A stretch of 64,000 nt of DNA from Pseudomonas sp. PH1b. GTDB lineage: Bacteria; Pseudomonadota; Gammaproteobacteria; Pseudomonadales; Pseudomonadaceae. The notes beneath the pieces were generated by a model. That model saw only the letters and a list, made by a program, of their open reading frames with translations, ran no database searches and was not told the DNA's origin. The stretch's first letter is position 1, and every line of letters begins with the position of its first letter. Shown here piece by piece: positions 1-8,239 of the stretch. The position numbers were made by a program, and so were the translations under genes. The DNA lies in NCBI RefSeq assembly GCF_000633395.1, contig NZ_AYMU01000012.1:62001-126000 (forward strand), read 5' to 3'.

Positions 1-603
1 ATGGGCCACGGGAATCTCCAGGTGATCCAGCAGCGCCAGCAGCACTTCGCTCAACTCGTCCAGGTCACCCCGTTGCAGGGCCTTGGTCGACTCGCCGTGG
101 CCCGGCAGGTCCAGGGCGATCACCCGGCGCCCGACGGCCAGGGCTTCGTGGTTGAACAGCCAGTTGTTGAGGTCACCGCCAAAGCCGTGCACCAGCAGCA
201 CTGGCGTGGCGCCTTCACCGCGCTCGAAATAACGGATCAGCCGGCCGCCGATTTCCACCTTCTGCGGCGCCGGGCCGCTGTCTTCGTCGGCGCTGTCGCC
301 GGGCACGAAGCTGGCCTGGAACTGCTCGATCACCGCGTCGATCTCGGCGTCGCTGGCCTCGCCATCGACCACGATGCCCAGCAGCGCGCCCACCGCCAGG
401 GTCTCGTCCTGACGGGCGATCTGCCGGCGCAGGATGCCGGAGAACGGCGCCTCGACGCTGCTGGAGATCTTGTCGGTCTCCACGTCCAGCACTTCATCGC
501 CCTTGCTGATGCTCTGGCCTTCTTCCTTGAGCCAGGCATCGACCCGGCCCTCGGTCATCGACAGGCCCCACTTGGGCATGGTCAGGGTATGGATCTGGCT
601 CAT
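1..603 (-). CDS. acoC: AcoC, acetoin dehydrogenase E2 component (3' part outside window)
   Basis: Dihydrolipoamide acetyltransferase-type E2 of the acetoin dehydrogenase complex; it accepts the acetyl group made by AcoAB and passes it to CoA. About 200 N-terminal residues are visible. They begin MSQIHTLTMPKWGLSMTEG, typical of a lipoyl domain, and carry the lipoylation motif ETDKISSS near residue 40. After a linker, an alpha/beta-hydrolase fold begins with LVHGFGGDLNNWLFN, which distinguishes AcoC proteins from ordinary E2 acyltransferases. The ATG overlaps the acoB stop codon by one base (TGATG), so the two are probably translationally coupled. The gene runs off the left edge, so its C-terminus and catalytic triad cannot be judged. 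Confidence 0.93.
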   Translation of the reverse strand, partial: MSQIHTLTMPKWGLSMTEGRVDAWLKEEGQSISKGDEVLDVETDKISSSVEAPFSGILRRQIARQDETLAVGALLGIVVDGEASDAEIDAVIEQFQASFVPGDSADEDSGPAPQKVEIGGRLIRYFERGEGATPVLLVHGFGGDLNNWLFNHEALAVGRRVIALDLPGHGESTKALQRGDLDELSEVLLALLDHLEIPVAH

Positions 604-1616
604 CAGCGGCTCCACTCGATCACGTTGAGCACGGCTTTCTCGATCTTCGCCGCGTCAGGGATGTACAGGTCTTCCAGGGCGTCGGAGAACGGCACTGGCG
701 TATGGGGCGCGGTGACCATTTCGATCGGCGCCTTGAGGGCGGCGAAGGCTTTCTGCGCCACCAGCGCCGAGATGTCGGTGGCCATGGAGCAGCGCGGGTT
801 GGCTTCGTCGATCACCACCAGGCGCCCGGTCTTCTCCACGCTTTCCAGGATGCTGTCTTCGTCCAGGGGGCTGGTGGTGCGCAGGTCGATCACCTCGCAG
901 TCGATGCCGCGCGCGGACAGCGCGCGGGCCGCCTCCAGGGCGGTGTTCACCGTGCGCCCGTAGGACACCAGGGTCACGTCCTTGCCGTCGCGCAGGAAGT
1001 TGGCCTCGCCGAAGGGAATCACGTAGGACTCTTCCGGCACTTCGCCCTGCAGGCTGTAGAGCAGCTTGTGCTCGCAGAAGATCACCGGGTCGTTGTCGCG
1101 GATCGCCTGGATCAGCAGGCCCTTGGCGTCGTAGGGCGACGACGGGCAAACCACTTTCAGCCCGGGGATGTGGGTCCACAGCGAGGTGAGCATCTGCGAG
1201 TGCTGGGCCGCGGCGCGCAGGCCGGCGCCGACCATGGTGCGGATCACCAGCGGGGTCTGGGCCTTGCCGCCGAACATGTAGCGAAACTTCGCCGCCTGGT
1301 TGAGGATCTGGTCCAGGCAGCAGCCGGCGAAGTCGACGAACATCAGCTCGCACACCGGGCGCACGCCACGGGTGGCGGCGCCGACTGCGGCGCCGACGTA
1401 GCCGATCTCCGACAACGGGGTGTCCAGCACCCGCCCGGGGAATTGATGGTAGAGGCCCTTGGTCACCCCGAGCACGCCGCCCCAGGCGTCGTTGTCGCCG
1501 GGGGCGCCGGCACCGCCGGCCACGTCTTCCCCCATGATGAACACGCTGGGGTCGCGCCGCATTTCCTGGGCCAGGGCTTCGTTGATGGCCTGCTGGTAAC
1601 TGATTTTTCTCGCCAT
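603..1616 (-). CDS. acoB: AcoB, acetoin dehydrogenase E1 beta subunit
   Basis: Beta subunit of the thiamine-diphosphate-dependent E1 that cleaves acetoin into acetaldehyde and an enzyme-bound acetyl unit. The 337 residues are the normal family length. They start MARKISYQQAINEALAQEMRRDP and include the transketolase-like pyrimidine-domain motif FIMGEDVAG near residue 28. The C-terminal transketolase domain contains VIDLRTTSPLDEDSI and the ending PHTPVPFSDALEDLYIP typical of E1-beta proteins. It lies 30 bp downstream of acoA and overlaps acoC, within one leftward operon. Pyruvate dehydrogenase E1-beta proteins are close relatives; the neighbouring acoX and acoR make the acetoin role the better choice. 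Confidence 0.95.
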   Translation of the reverse strand: MARKISYQQAINEALAQEMRRDPSVFIMGEDVAGGAGAPGDNDAWGGVLGVTKGLYHQFPGRVLDTPLSEIGYVGAAVGAATRGVRPVCELMFVDFAGCCLDQILNQAAKFRYMFGGKAQTPLVIRTMVGAGLRAAAQHSQMLTSLWTHIPGLKVVCPSSPYDAKGLLIQAIRDNDPVIFCEHKLLYSLQGEVPEESYVIPFGEANFLRDGKDVTLVSYGRTVNTALEAARALSARGIDCEVIDLRTTSPLDEDSILESVEKTGRLVVIDEANPRCSMATDISALVAQKAFAALKAPIEMVTAPHTPVPFSDALEDLYIPDAAKIEKAVLNVIEWSR

Positions 1617-1646
1617 GATGGTGGTCTCTTGTTGTTCTGTGGGGCG

Positions 1647-2624
1647 TTATGGGTAAGCGACGTACACATCGCTCAGCAGATCGGCCGGGCTCGGCTTGGG
1701 GTCCGACTTGGCCTTGCGCACCGCGTCCTCGATCAGCGCTTCCACCTCTGCATCGATCTGCTCCAGCTGGCTGGCCTGCAGCAGTCCGGAACGAGTGGTG
1801 CTCTGGCGAAACTGCATCAGGCAGTCGTTGTGCTCGCGGTAATGCTTGACCTCGTCGGGGGCGCGGTAGGTCTGGGCGTCGCCCTCGAAGTGGCCGTAGT
1901 AGCGGGTCAGCTTGACCTCGATCAGCGACGGCCCTTCCCCGGCCCGAGCCCGCTCCACGGCAGCGCAGGCGGCTTCGTGCACGGCGAAGAAATCAAATCC
2001 GTCCACCGTCACCCCGGGCATGCCGAAGCCGGCGGCGCGGTCGGCGATGTGATCGCAGGCCACCGACCAGTTGGACGCCGTGGCCTCGGCGTAGCCGTTG
2101 TTCTCGGCGATGAACAGGCACGGCAGGTTCCATACCGAGGCCATGTTCATGGCCTCGAACACCGCACCCTCGTTGGAGCCGCCGTCGCCGAAGAACACCA
2201 CGGACACACCGTCAGTGCCTTGCAGCCGGGCGGCCAGGGCCGCGCCCACCACCAGCGGCGCACCGGCACCGACGATGCCATTGGCGCCGAGCATGCCCTT
2301 CTCGAAATCGGCGATGTGCATGGAGCCGCCCTTGCCCTGGCAGACCCCGGTCTTCTTGCCGTAGATCTCCGCCATCATCCCGTAGACGTCCACGCCCTTG
2401 GCGATGCAATGGCCGTGGCCACGGTGGTTGGAGGCGATGCAGTCATCGTCCCGCAGGTGGGCCATGACCCCGGCCGCCGAGGCTTCTTCGCCGGCGTAGA
2501 GGTGGACGAAACCGGGGATCTCGCCGGTGGCGAATTCCACGTGCAGGCGTTCTTCGAATGCGCGGATGGTACGCATCACCCGGTAGGCGTGGAGCAATTG
2601 GTCAGTGGTCAAGGGTGTCGACAT
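1647..2624 (-). CDS. acoA: AcoA, acetoin dehydrogenase E1 alpha subunit
   Basis: Alpha subunit of the acetoin:DCPIP oxidoreductase/dehydrogenase E1, which binds thiamine diphosphate and pairs with AcoB. The protein has 325 residues. The ThDP signature GDGGSNEGAVFEAMNMA leads to FIAENNGYAEAT, giving the expected GDG...NN spacing. A conserved HRGHGHCIAKG segment lies near residue 70. The start at 2624 has a GGAGA ribosome-binding site about 8 bases upstream and lies inside the last 23 bases of acoX, which suggests translational coupling. The order X-A-B-C matches acetoin loci known in Pseudomonas. Confidence 0.95.
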   Translation of the reverse strand: MSTPLTTDQLLHAYRVMRTIRAFEERLHVEFATGEIPGFVHLYAGEEASAAGVMAHLRDDDCIASNHRGHGHCIAKGVDVYGMMAEIYGKKTGVCQGKGGSMHIADFEKGMLGANGIVGAGAPLVVGAALAARLQGTDGVSVVFFGDGGSNEGAVFEAMNMASVWNLPCLFIAENNGYAEATASNWSVACDHIADRAAGFGMPGVTVDGFDFFAVHEAACAAVERARAGEGPSLIEVKLTRYYGHFEGDAQTYRAPDEVKHYREHNDCLMQFRQSTTRSGLLQASQLEQIDAEVEALIEDAVRKAKSDPKPSPADLLSDVYVAYP

Positions 2625-3702
2625 TTTTATTCTCCAGGGTGTCTTGGGACTGAAGGTTCAAGGGGTGTTGCCGGTGCTCGCGATCGATGGCCAGCAGGCG
2701 CTGGCGCGCCGCGTGTGCCAGGACCGCGTTGACGTCGATGCTCAGCGGGCCGCCGGCATCCAGGGTGACCGTGGGCCGGTCGTGGGGGTTGAATTCGATC
2801 TCGCGCTCGCCATCCAGGGCCAGGGTGCCGGCGTTCAGGCACAGCGGTTGGGGCACCTCGGGTTGCAGGTAGCCGGCGTCCAGCACCCCGCAGCCCTGCA
2901 ACAGGCCCGGGGCCAGGGGCACCAGCAGCGCTTCGGGGGACTGCGGGTCCAGGCGCATCCAGGCGCCGTGGGGCTCCTGGCGGGTCACCGGCAGCCACAG
3001 CCCGCAGAGCGCGGAAATGCCGATGGACTGGGGTTCGGCAAAGGTCACGAAGACCTGCGCCAGGTCGCTGGCGCGGCTGATGGCCCGGGCGCCGACGAAG
3101 GCCAGGGGCGACACCGCCACATCCACCAGGGCCACTTCGCACAGGCCCCGGGCCGGCTCGCGCACCAGCAGCCGCTTGTTGCGCCGCAGGGCGATCTCGG
3201 CGGGCACCCGGCCACTGGCGTAGAGCCCACCGGCGAGGCCGGCGCTGGTGGCTTCGCGCAGCTCCGGGAAAGCATTGTTGGTGCCGGTGGACAGGGTCAG
3301 CAGCGGTATATCACCGACCTCGGCGGCCACCGCCTTGTGGGTGCCGTCGCCGCCGAGCACGGCGATCAGCGCCACTCCGCGCTCGGCCATCCAACGTGCG
3401 GCCTGGCGGGTGTCCTCGACGCTCTGGCGCAGGGTCAGGTCGAGGAACTCCAGGGCCGGCCAGTGCTGCTCCCGGGCCTGGCGGCTGCGGCTGTTCTTGT
3501 GCACCGCGGCGGCGATCCCGGTCATGTCGGTGGGCATCAGCACCTGGGTGATGCCGGTGGCACCGAAGGCCGCCAGCAGGCGCTGGATCACCGAGACCTT
3601 GTCGGTGCTGGAGAACAGCCCGGCATTGGCGGTCAGGCGGCGCACATCACGACCCGACGCCGGGTTGGCAATGATGCCGACGGTGAGGGGGCGGCGGCTC
3701 AT
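2602..3702 (-). CDS. acoX: AcoX, ATP-NAD kinase-like protein of the acetoin operon
   Basis: A 366-residue AcoX-family protein related to NAD kinases; its exact task in acetoin breakdown is not settled. The N-terminus RPLTVGIIANPASGRDVRRL and the glycine-rich motif VLGGDGTHKAVAAE (about residue 105) followed by LSTGTNNAFP are the nucleotide-binding signatures of the ATP-NAD kinase fold. A start at 3804 is open but adds a poorly conserved, proline/cysteine-rich stretch. I choose the ATG at 3702, which has GGTGAG just upstream and begins directly with the conserved core. It is the first gene of the operon, downstream of a sigma-54 promoter. Confidence 0.88.
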   Translation of the reverse strand: MSRRPLTVGIIANPASGRDVRRLTANAGLFSSTDKVSVIQRLLAAFGATGITQVLMPTDMTGIAAAVHKNSRSRQAREQHWPALEFLDLTLRQSVEDTRQAARWMAERGVALIAVLGGDGTHKAVAAEVGDIPLLTLSTGTNNAFPELREATSAGLAGGLYASGRVPAEIALRRNKRLLVREPARGLCEVALVDVAVSPLAFVGARAISRASDLAQVFVTFAEPQSIGISALCGLWLPVTRQEPHGAWMRLDPQSPEALLVPLAPGLLQGCGVLDAGYLQPEVPQPLCLNAGTLALDGEREIEFNPHDRPTVTLDAGGPLSIDVNAVLAHAARQRLLAIDREHRQHPLNLQSQDTLENKNVDTLDH

Positions 3703-3812
3703 GGGCTCACCGCGGGCGGAGCACAGGCAGGAGAAAACATCGGGCACCTCGTTCTTATTCTTCGATGGGCCAGTCGGCGCGGGTTGCCAAGGGCTGGTTG
3801 CCAAGGGCTAGA

Positions 3813-3827
3813 GCAAGGCCGGTGCCA
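3813..3827 (-). promoter_or_regulatory. Sigma-54 promoter of the acoXABC operon
   Basis: Read on the minus strand the sequence is TGGCAC-CGGCC-TTGC, an exact match to the TGGCAC-N5-TTGC consensus of RpoN promoters. The GC of the -12 element lies about 110 bases before the acoX start codon, pointing towards acoX. The divergent gene encodes an AcoR-type sigma-54 activator, so the assignment is strongly supported by context. Confidence 0.9.
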
Positions 3828-3905
3828 GTTGTCGAAAAACCTCTGAAGATGGCCGTTCCAGAGCGGCTGCTGCATCTTTTGCAGAGCGTTGAAGAAAGCG
3901 TTCCG

Positions 3906-3922
3906 TGAGACGTTGCATGTCA
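3906..3922. promoter_or_regulatory. Probable AcoR upstream activating site, distal copy
   Basis: TGAGACGTTGCATGTCA. It shares TGAGACGTTGC with the perfect palindrome at 3949-3965 and differs from it at two right-arm positions. The two centres are 43 bp apart, about four helical turns, and both lie roughly 90-140 bp upstream of the sigma-54 promoter, the usual place for an enhancer-binding protein. Confidence 0.6.
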
Positions 3923-3948
3923 GGCTGCACAGGGCTCTGGCGAGACCT

Positions 3949-3965
3949 TGAGACGTTGCGTCTCA
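3949..3965. promoter_or_regulatory. Probable AcoR upstream activating site, perfect palindrome
   Basis: TGAGAC-GTTGC-GTCTCA is a perfect inverted repeat with 6-bp arms. It sits between acoR and the sigma-54 promoter of acoX and resembles TGAGAC-containing binding sites of AcoR-like activators. It may also allow AcoR to control its own gene, whose start is about 90 bp away. Confidence 0.68.
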
Positions 3966-4057
3966 CTGTCGTCCCGGCGGCGTTCGGTGCTTGTCGAGGG
4001 GCGCGGATCGGCGCTTAATGCGCCCACAACGATAAGAAGCTGCAACCGGAGGCCCCC

Positions 4058-5941
4058 ATGCTTTCCGCACATTCAAGAGCCCACGTGGACTGTGTCAGCC
4101 GGGTGCTGAAGAACGCCGCGCACCTGCCCCAGGCCCCCGTCCCAAGCCTGATCCTCGACTCCTGGCGCCGCTCCATGGAGCAGCACCACCTGGACCCCGG
4201 CTCCCTGCAAGGGCCGCGCATCCTGTCCCAGGACCTGCTCAAGGAATGCCGCGAGCGCTCCGAGCTGTTCCTGCACATCGCCAGCGAAGAAGTGGCGCGC
4301 CTGCATGGCCGGGTGCGCGACGCCGACTACTGCGTGCTGCTCACCGATGCCCAGGGCCGGACCATCGACTACCGTGTGGAGTCGACCCTGCGTAACGACT
4401 GCCGCAAGGCCGGGCTGTACCTGGGCACCTGCTGGTCCGAGGGCGAGGAAGGCACCTGCGGCGTGGCCGCAGTGCTGACCGCGCGGGCCCCGGTGACGGT
4501 GCACAAGCGCGACCACTTCCGAGCGGCCTTCATCGGCCTGACCTGCTCCGCCGCCCCGGTGTTCGACCCCCAGGGTGAGTTGCTCGGGGTGCTCGATGTG
4601 TCGGCGGTGCGCTCCCCGGACGACCGCCGCTCCCAGCACCTGATCCGGCAGATGGTGGTGCAGAGCGCCCGGGAGATCGAACAGGCGTTCTTCATGAGCA
4701 GCGCCCAGGGCTGCTGGGTGCTGCGGGCCCACGGCAGCCCGGGGTATGTCGACAGCCAGCCCGACTACCTGCTGGCCTGGGACGACGACGGCGTGCTGCA
4801 AGCGCTGAACCCGGCGGCCCGGGACTACCTGCTGCGGCGCCATGGAACATTGCCCCAGCACATCGCCCAGGTGTTCGACCCGCAGCTGCTGCACCGCGCC
4901 AGCGACGAAAGCCTGTGCTCCTTGCACAGCCCCGCCGCGCCCCATGCCCTGCACGGTCGCCTGCGGGCACCGCGGCGGGCGCCCAGCCGAGCGCGCCTGA
5001 CGCTGGCTGCCGCCCCCCTGGACCCGCGCGTGGAGCAAAGCCTGCGCCTGGCGGTGCGGGTCAAGGACCGCCACCTGCCGGTGCTGGTGCAAGGCGAGAC
5101 CGGTTCCGGCAAGGAAGTCTTCGCCCGTCAGCTGCACCAGGCCAGCCAGCGCCGCGACCGGCCCTTCGTCGCACTGAACTGCGCGGCAATCCCGGAGAGC
5201 CTGATCGAGAGCGAGCTGTTCGGCTACGCCGCCGGCGCCTTTACCGGGGCCTCCAGCAAGGGCATGCAGGGCCTGCTGCAACAGGCCGACGGCGGCACCC
5301 TGTTCCTCGATGAAATCGGCGACATGCCCCTGGCCTTGCAGACCCGTCTGCTACGGGTGCTGGCCGAGGGCGAAGTGGCGCCGCTGGGGGCTGCGCAACG
5401 CAAGACCGTGGATATCCAGGTGATCTGCGCCACCCACCGCGACCTGCAAGCCCTGGTGGCTGAGGGCAGCTTTCGCGAGGACCTGTATTTTCGCCTCGGC
5501 GGCGCGTGCTTCCAGTTGCCGCCCCTGCGTGAACGCAGCGATCGCCTGGGGCTGATCCGGCAGATCGTCGAGGAAGAATCCAAGCGCTGTGGGGCCCCGG
5601 TGCAACTGGGCGATCGGGCGCTGGAGTGCCTGCTGGGTTATCGCTGGCCGGGCAACGTGCGCCAGCTGCGGCATGTCCTGCGCTATGCCTGCGCGGTGTG
5701 CGAAGGGCCGCTGATCCAGCTGCAGGATCTGCCCGAGCAGTTGCGCGGCAGCGATGGGCCTGAGGCCCAGCCGGTGCTCCAGGGCAGCACCAGCCCGGAA
5801 CGCCAGGTGCTGCTGGATGCCTTGGTGCGCCATCGCTGGAAACCGCTGGCGGCGGCCAAGGCCCTGGGCATTTCCCGGGCGACCCTGTATCGGCGGGTGC
5901 AGCAGCACGGCATCCAGATGCCCGGCCGCAGCCCGGCCTGA
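4058..5941 (+). CDS. acoR: AcoR, sigma-54-dependent activator of acetoin catabolism
   Basis: A 627-residue enhancer-binding protein. The N-terminal ~300 residues are a GAF-like sensory region (for example CWSEGEEGTCGVAAVL and LLGVLDVSAVRSPDDRRS), expected to sense acetoin or a related signal. The AAA+ domain has Walker A GETGSGKE at 346-353, the sigma-54 contact loop GAFTGA at 393-398, and the Walker B region LFLDEIGDMP near 423. A Fis-type helix-turn-helix (AAAKALGISRATLYRRVQQHGI) ends the protein. The ATG at 4058 follows GGAGG by five bases. It diverges from acoXABC across a gap carrying an exact sigma-54 promoter and paired palindromes, which makes that operon its target. Confidence 0.95.
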   Translation: MLSAHSRAHVDCVSRVLKNAAHLPQAPVPSLILDSWRRSMEQHHLDPGSLQGPRILSQDLLKECRERSELFLHIASEEVARLHGRVRDADYCVLLTDAQGRTIDYRVESTLRNDCRKAGLYLGTCWSEGEEGTCGVAAVLTARAPVTVHKRDHFRAAFIGLTCSAAPVFDPQGELLGVLDVSAVRSPDDRRSQHLIRQMVVQSAREIEQAFFMSSAQGCWVLRAHGSPGYVDSQPDYLLAWDDDGVLQALNPAARDYLLRRHGTLPQHIAQVFDPQLLHRASDESLCSLHSPAAPHALHGRLRAPRRAPSRARLTLAAAPLDPRVEQSLRLAVRVKDRHLPVLVQGETGSGKEVFARQLHQASQRRDRPFVALNCAAIPESLIESELFGYAAGAFTGASSKGMQGLLQQADGGTLFLDEIGDMPLALQTRLLRVLAEGEVAPLGAAQRKTVDIQVICATHRDLQALVAEGSFREDLYFRLGGACFQLPPLRERSDRLGLIRQIVEEESKRCGAPVQLGDRALECLLGYRWPGNVRQLRHVLRYACAVCEGPLIQLQDLPEQLRGSDGPEAQPVLQGSTSPERQVLLDALVRHRWKPLAAAKALGISRATLYRRVQQHGIQMPGRSPA

Positions 5942-5957
5942 GCCACACCCAGCGACC

Positions 5958-6150
5958 GTAGGAGCCGGCTTGCCGGCGAAGAGGCCCCTGGATTGTGCGG
6001 CGATCTTGCGGGCGCCTTCGCTGGCAAGCCAGCTCCTACAGCAGGCAGATAGACCGTGCAGCTCCCTGTAGGAGCCGGCTTGCCGGCGAAGGGGCCCCTG
6101 GATTGTGCGGTGATCTTGCGGGCGCCTTCGCTGGCAAGCCAGCTCCTACA
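5958..6150. repeat. Two tandem REP inverted pairs (110-bp period)
   Basis: Two copies, 5958-6040 and 6068-6150, each start GTAGGAGCCGGCTTGCCGGCGAAG and end CTTCGCTGGCAAGCCAGCTCCTAC, so each can fold into a long hairpin. The central parts (CCCCTGGATTGTGCGG...) are almost identical, which shows a recent tandem duplication of one REP pair. They occupy the gap between acoR and the convergent AraC-type gene, where they may also limit read-through. Confidence 0.9.
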
Positions 6151-6199
6151 CAAGGCTGCGCGCCGTGGCGAGATCCGTAGGAACCGTGAGGTCGTGGGG

Positions 6200-7216
6200 T
6201 CAGGCTGGGCCGGGCTGGAAACGCGCGCGGTAGCGCCCGGGGCTTTCGCCGGTCCATTTCTTGAACGCGCGGTGGAAGGCGCTGGGCTCCTGGAAGCCGG
6301 TCAGTTCGGCAATCTCGCTGATGCTGGCCGCCGAGCGCCGCAGCAGCTCGACCGCCACGCCACGGCGCACTTCGTCCTTGATCTCCTGGTAGGAGCCGCC
6401 CTCGCGCTCCAGGCGCCGGCGCAAGGTGCTGGGGCTCATCTGCAACTCATTGGCGAAGGCTTCCAGGGTCGGCCACTGGCTGTAGTGGCTGGCCCGCAGG
6501 CGCTGGTGCACCTGGGTGATCAGGCCGTGCTGGTTGCGAAAACGGATCACCAGCCATTGCGGCGCGCTGCGCAGGAACACCTTGAGCGAGGCCAGGTCCT
6601 GGACCACCGGCAGGCGCAGCCAGCGGCTGGCAAATTCGATCTCGGTGCGCCCAGCGTTCCAGCTCAGGTTGCTGCCCCACAGCAGCGGGTCGTCGCTGAG
6701 GCTCAGGCGTGCATGGCGAAAGTCCGCGCGGTCGATGGGAATGCGTCGCCCGCCGAGCCAACACAGCAGGCTGATCACCAGCACCAGCAAGGTCTCTTCG
6801 CCATAACGGCGGCGCTCCGGGTCGGCGCTGTGGTTGTCCAGGCTGATCACCGCACGCTTGCCCCGCAGGCTGAGGCTGCCGCGAAAGTCCCGCAGGAACA
6901 GGTTGAAGTTGCCCAGGCACTGGCGCAGGGCCTTTTCCAGGTTGGGCTCCTGGATCAGCCCGCGGCAGATCAGGGCAAAGGCTCCCGGTGGCATGCCGTG
7001 GGCGTCGAGCTGGAAGAACTCGTCCTGCAGTTCGCGGATCTGTATCAGCCACAGCGCGGCGAAGGCACTGCCGGGCACTCGCGCCCGGGGCTGGTCGAGC
7101 AGCGCCGGGTCAATCCCCGCCTCCTCCAGCACCGCCGCCAGGCGCGCCGGCTGCTCGCGCAGGGCATGGGTCATCACCCGGACAAAGTAGACCGCGACCG
7201 AATCCGTTTCACGCAT
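6200..7216 (-). CDS. AraC-family transcriptional regulator
   Basis: A 338-residue regulator with the OruR/ArgR-like layout. Residues ~15-210 are an arabinose-binding-type N-terminal domain (VRVMTHALREQPARLAAVLEEAGID at the start), and the last ~100 residues carry two AraC helix-turn-helix units. The second HTH has the signature ISEIAELTGFQEPSAFHRAFKKWTGESPGRYR. It diverges from the 3-hydroxyacyl-CoA dehydrogenase gene at 7388 across 171 bp, so that gene and the following tetR are plausible targets. The ligand cannot be read from the sequence. Confidence 0.9.
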   Translation of the reverse strand: MRETDSVAVYFVRVMTHALREQPARLAAVLEEAGIDPALLDQPRARVPGSAFAALWLIQIRELQDEFFQLDAHGMPPGAFALICRGLIQEPNLEKALRQCLGNFNLFLRDFRGSLSLRGKRAVISLDNHSADPERRRYGEETLLVLVISLLCWLGGRRIPIDRADFRHARLSLSDDPLLWGSNLSWNAGRTEIEFASRWLRLPVVQDLASLKVFLRSAPQWLVIRFRNQHGLITQVHQRLRASHYSQWPTLEAFANELQMSPSTLRRRLEREGGSYQEIKDEVRRGVAVELLRRSAASISEIAELTGFQEPSAFHRAFKKWTGESPGRYRARFQPGPA

Positions 7217-7387
7217 GTAGAGGCTGTGCTCCCGTAGCTGGACCTATGGCAAAAAACGCCAGCCCCCTTGACCGCTTTCGGCATAGGCCGGCCGCGGTGC
7301 GGGGCTCTAGACTCTCGCTGGATAATGCGCGGAGCAAGGCGTGCGCGCCATGCTCCGCGAAGGCCACGAACAAAGGAAGAGCTGAAG

Positions 7388-8239
7388 ATGAATCTTGCAA
7401 ACATCGGTGTGATCGGCGCCGGCACCATGGGCAACGGTATCGCCCAGGTCTGCGCCCAGGCGGGCTTGGAGGTGACCCTGCTGGACATCGCCCAGCTGGC
7501 CCTGGAAAAGGCCCTGGCCACCATCGGCAAGAACCTCGACCGCCTGATCGCCAAGGGCAGCCTGAACGAGGAGCAGAAGCTCGCCGCCCTGGGGCGGATC
7601 CGCATCAGCACCGACTACAGCGCACTCAAGGACGCCCAGTTGGTGATCGAAGCGGCCACCGAGAACCTCGACCTCAAGCTGCGGGTGCTGCAGCAGATTG
7701 CCGACCAGGTTGGCCCCGGGTGCGTGATTGCCTCCAACACCTCGTCGCTGTCGATCACTCAGTTGGCCGCCAGCGTCAGCGTTCCGCAGCGCTTCATCGG
7801 CCTGCATTTTTTCAACCCGGTGCCGGTGATGGGCCTGATCGAGGTGATCCGCGGCCTGCAGACCAGCGACGCGACCCACGCCCTGGCCATGGAGATGGCC
7901 CAGCGCCTGGGCAAGACCGCGATCACCGCCGGCAACCGCCCGGGTTTTGTGGTCAACCGCATCCTGGTGCCGATGATCAACGAGGCGATCCTGGTGTTCC
8001 AGGAGGGCCTGGCCAGCGCCGAGGACATCGACGCCGGCATGCGCCTGGGCTGCAACCAGCCGATCGGCCCCCTGGCCCTGGCCGACCTGATCGGCCTGGA
8101 CACCCTGCTGGCGATCCTCGAGGCGTTCTACGACGGCTTCAACGACAGCAAGTACCGGCCAGCGCCGCTGCTCAAGGAAATGGTCGCCGCCGGCTACCTG
8201 GGGCGCAAGAGCCGACGGGGTTTCCATCTCTATGGCTGA
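7388..8239 (+). CDS. 3-hydroxyacyl-CoA (3-hydroxybutyryl-CoA) dehydrogenase
   Basis: NAD-dependent oxidation of 3-hydroxyacyl-CoA to 3-oxoacyl-CoA, a soluble enzyme of short-chain fatty acid or butanoate metabolism. The 283 residues are the standard length for the stand-alone Hbd/PaaH type. The Rossmann motif is GVIGAGTMGNGIAQ at residues 7-20. The catalytic segment GLHFFNPVPVMGLIEVI, containing the conserved histidine, follows, then GNRPGFVVNRILVPMINEA of the C-terminal dimerisation domain. The ATG at 7388 has GGAAGAG upstream; a longer open frame from 7268 lacks family similarity. Its end overlaps the following tetR gene by 8 bases. Confidence 0.93.
   Translation: MNLANIGVIGAGTMGNGIAQVCAQAGLEVTLLDIAQLALEKALATIGKNLDRLIAKGSLNEEQKLAALGRIRISTDYSALKDAQLVIEAATENLDLKLRVLQQIADQVGPGCVIASNTSSLSITQLAASVSVPQRFIGLHFFNPVPVMGLIEVIRGLQTSDATHALAMEMAQRLGKTAITAGNRPGFVVNRILVPMINEAILVFQEGLASAEDIDAGMRLGCNQPIGPLALADLIGLDTLLAILEAFYDGFNDSKYRPAPLLKEMVAAGYLGRKSRRGFHLYG

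Noticed and set aside
702..2732. Plus-strand open frame opposite acoA/acoB
   Set aside because: It mirrors the codons of the aco genes, has no recognisable domain, and lies on the strand opposite clear enzymes.
3703..3804. Earlier start for acoX
   Set aside because: The added residues do not resemble the family, and the sigma-54 promoter is just upstream, so this is the untranslated leader.
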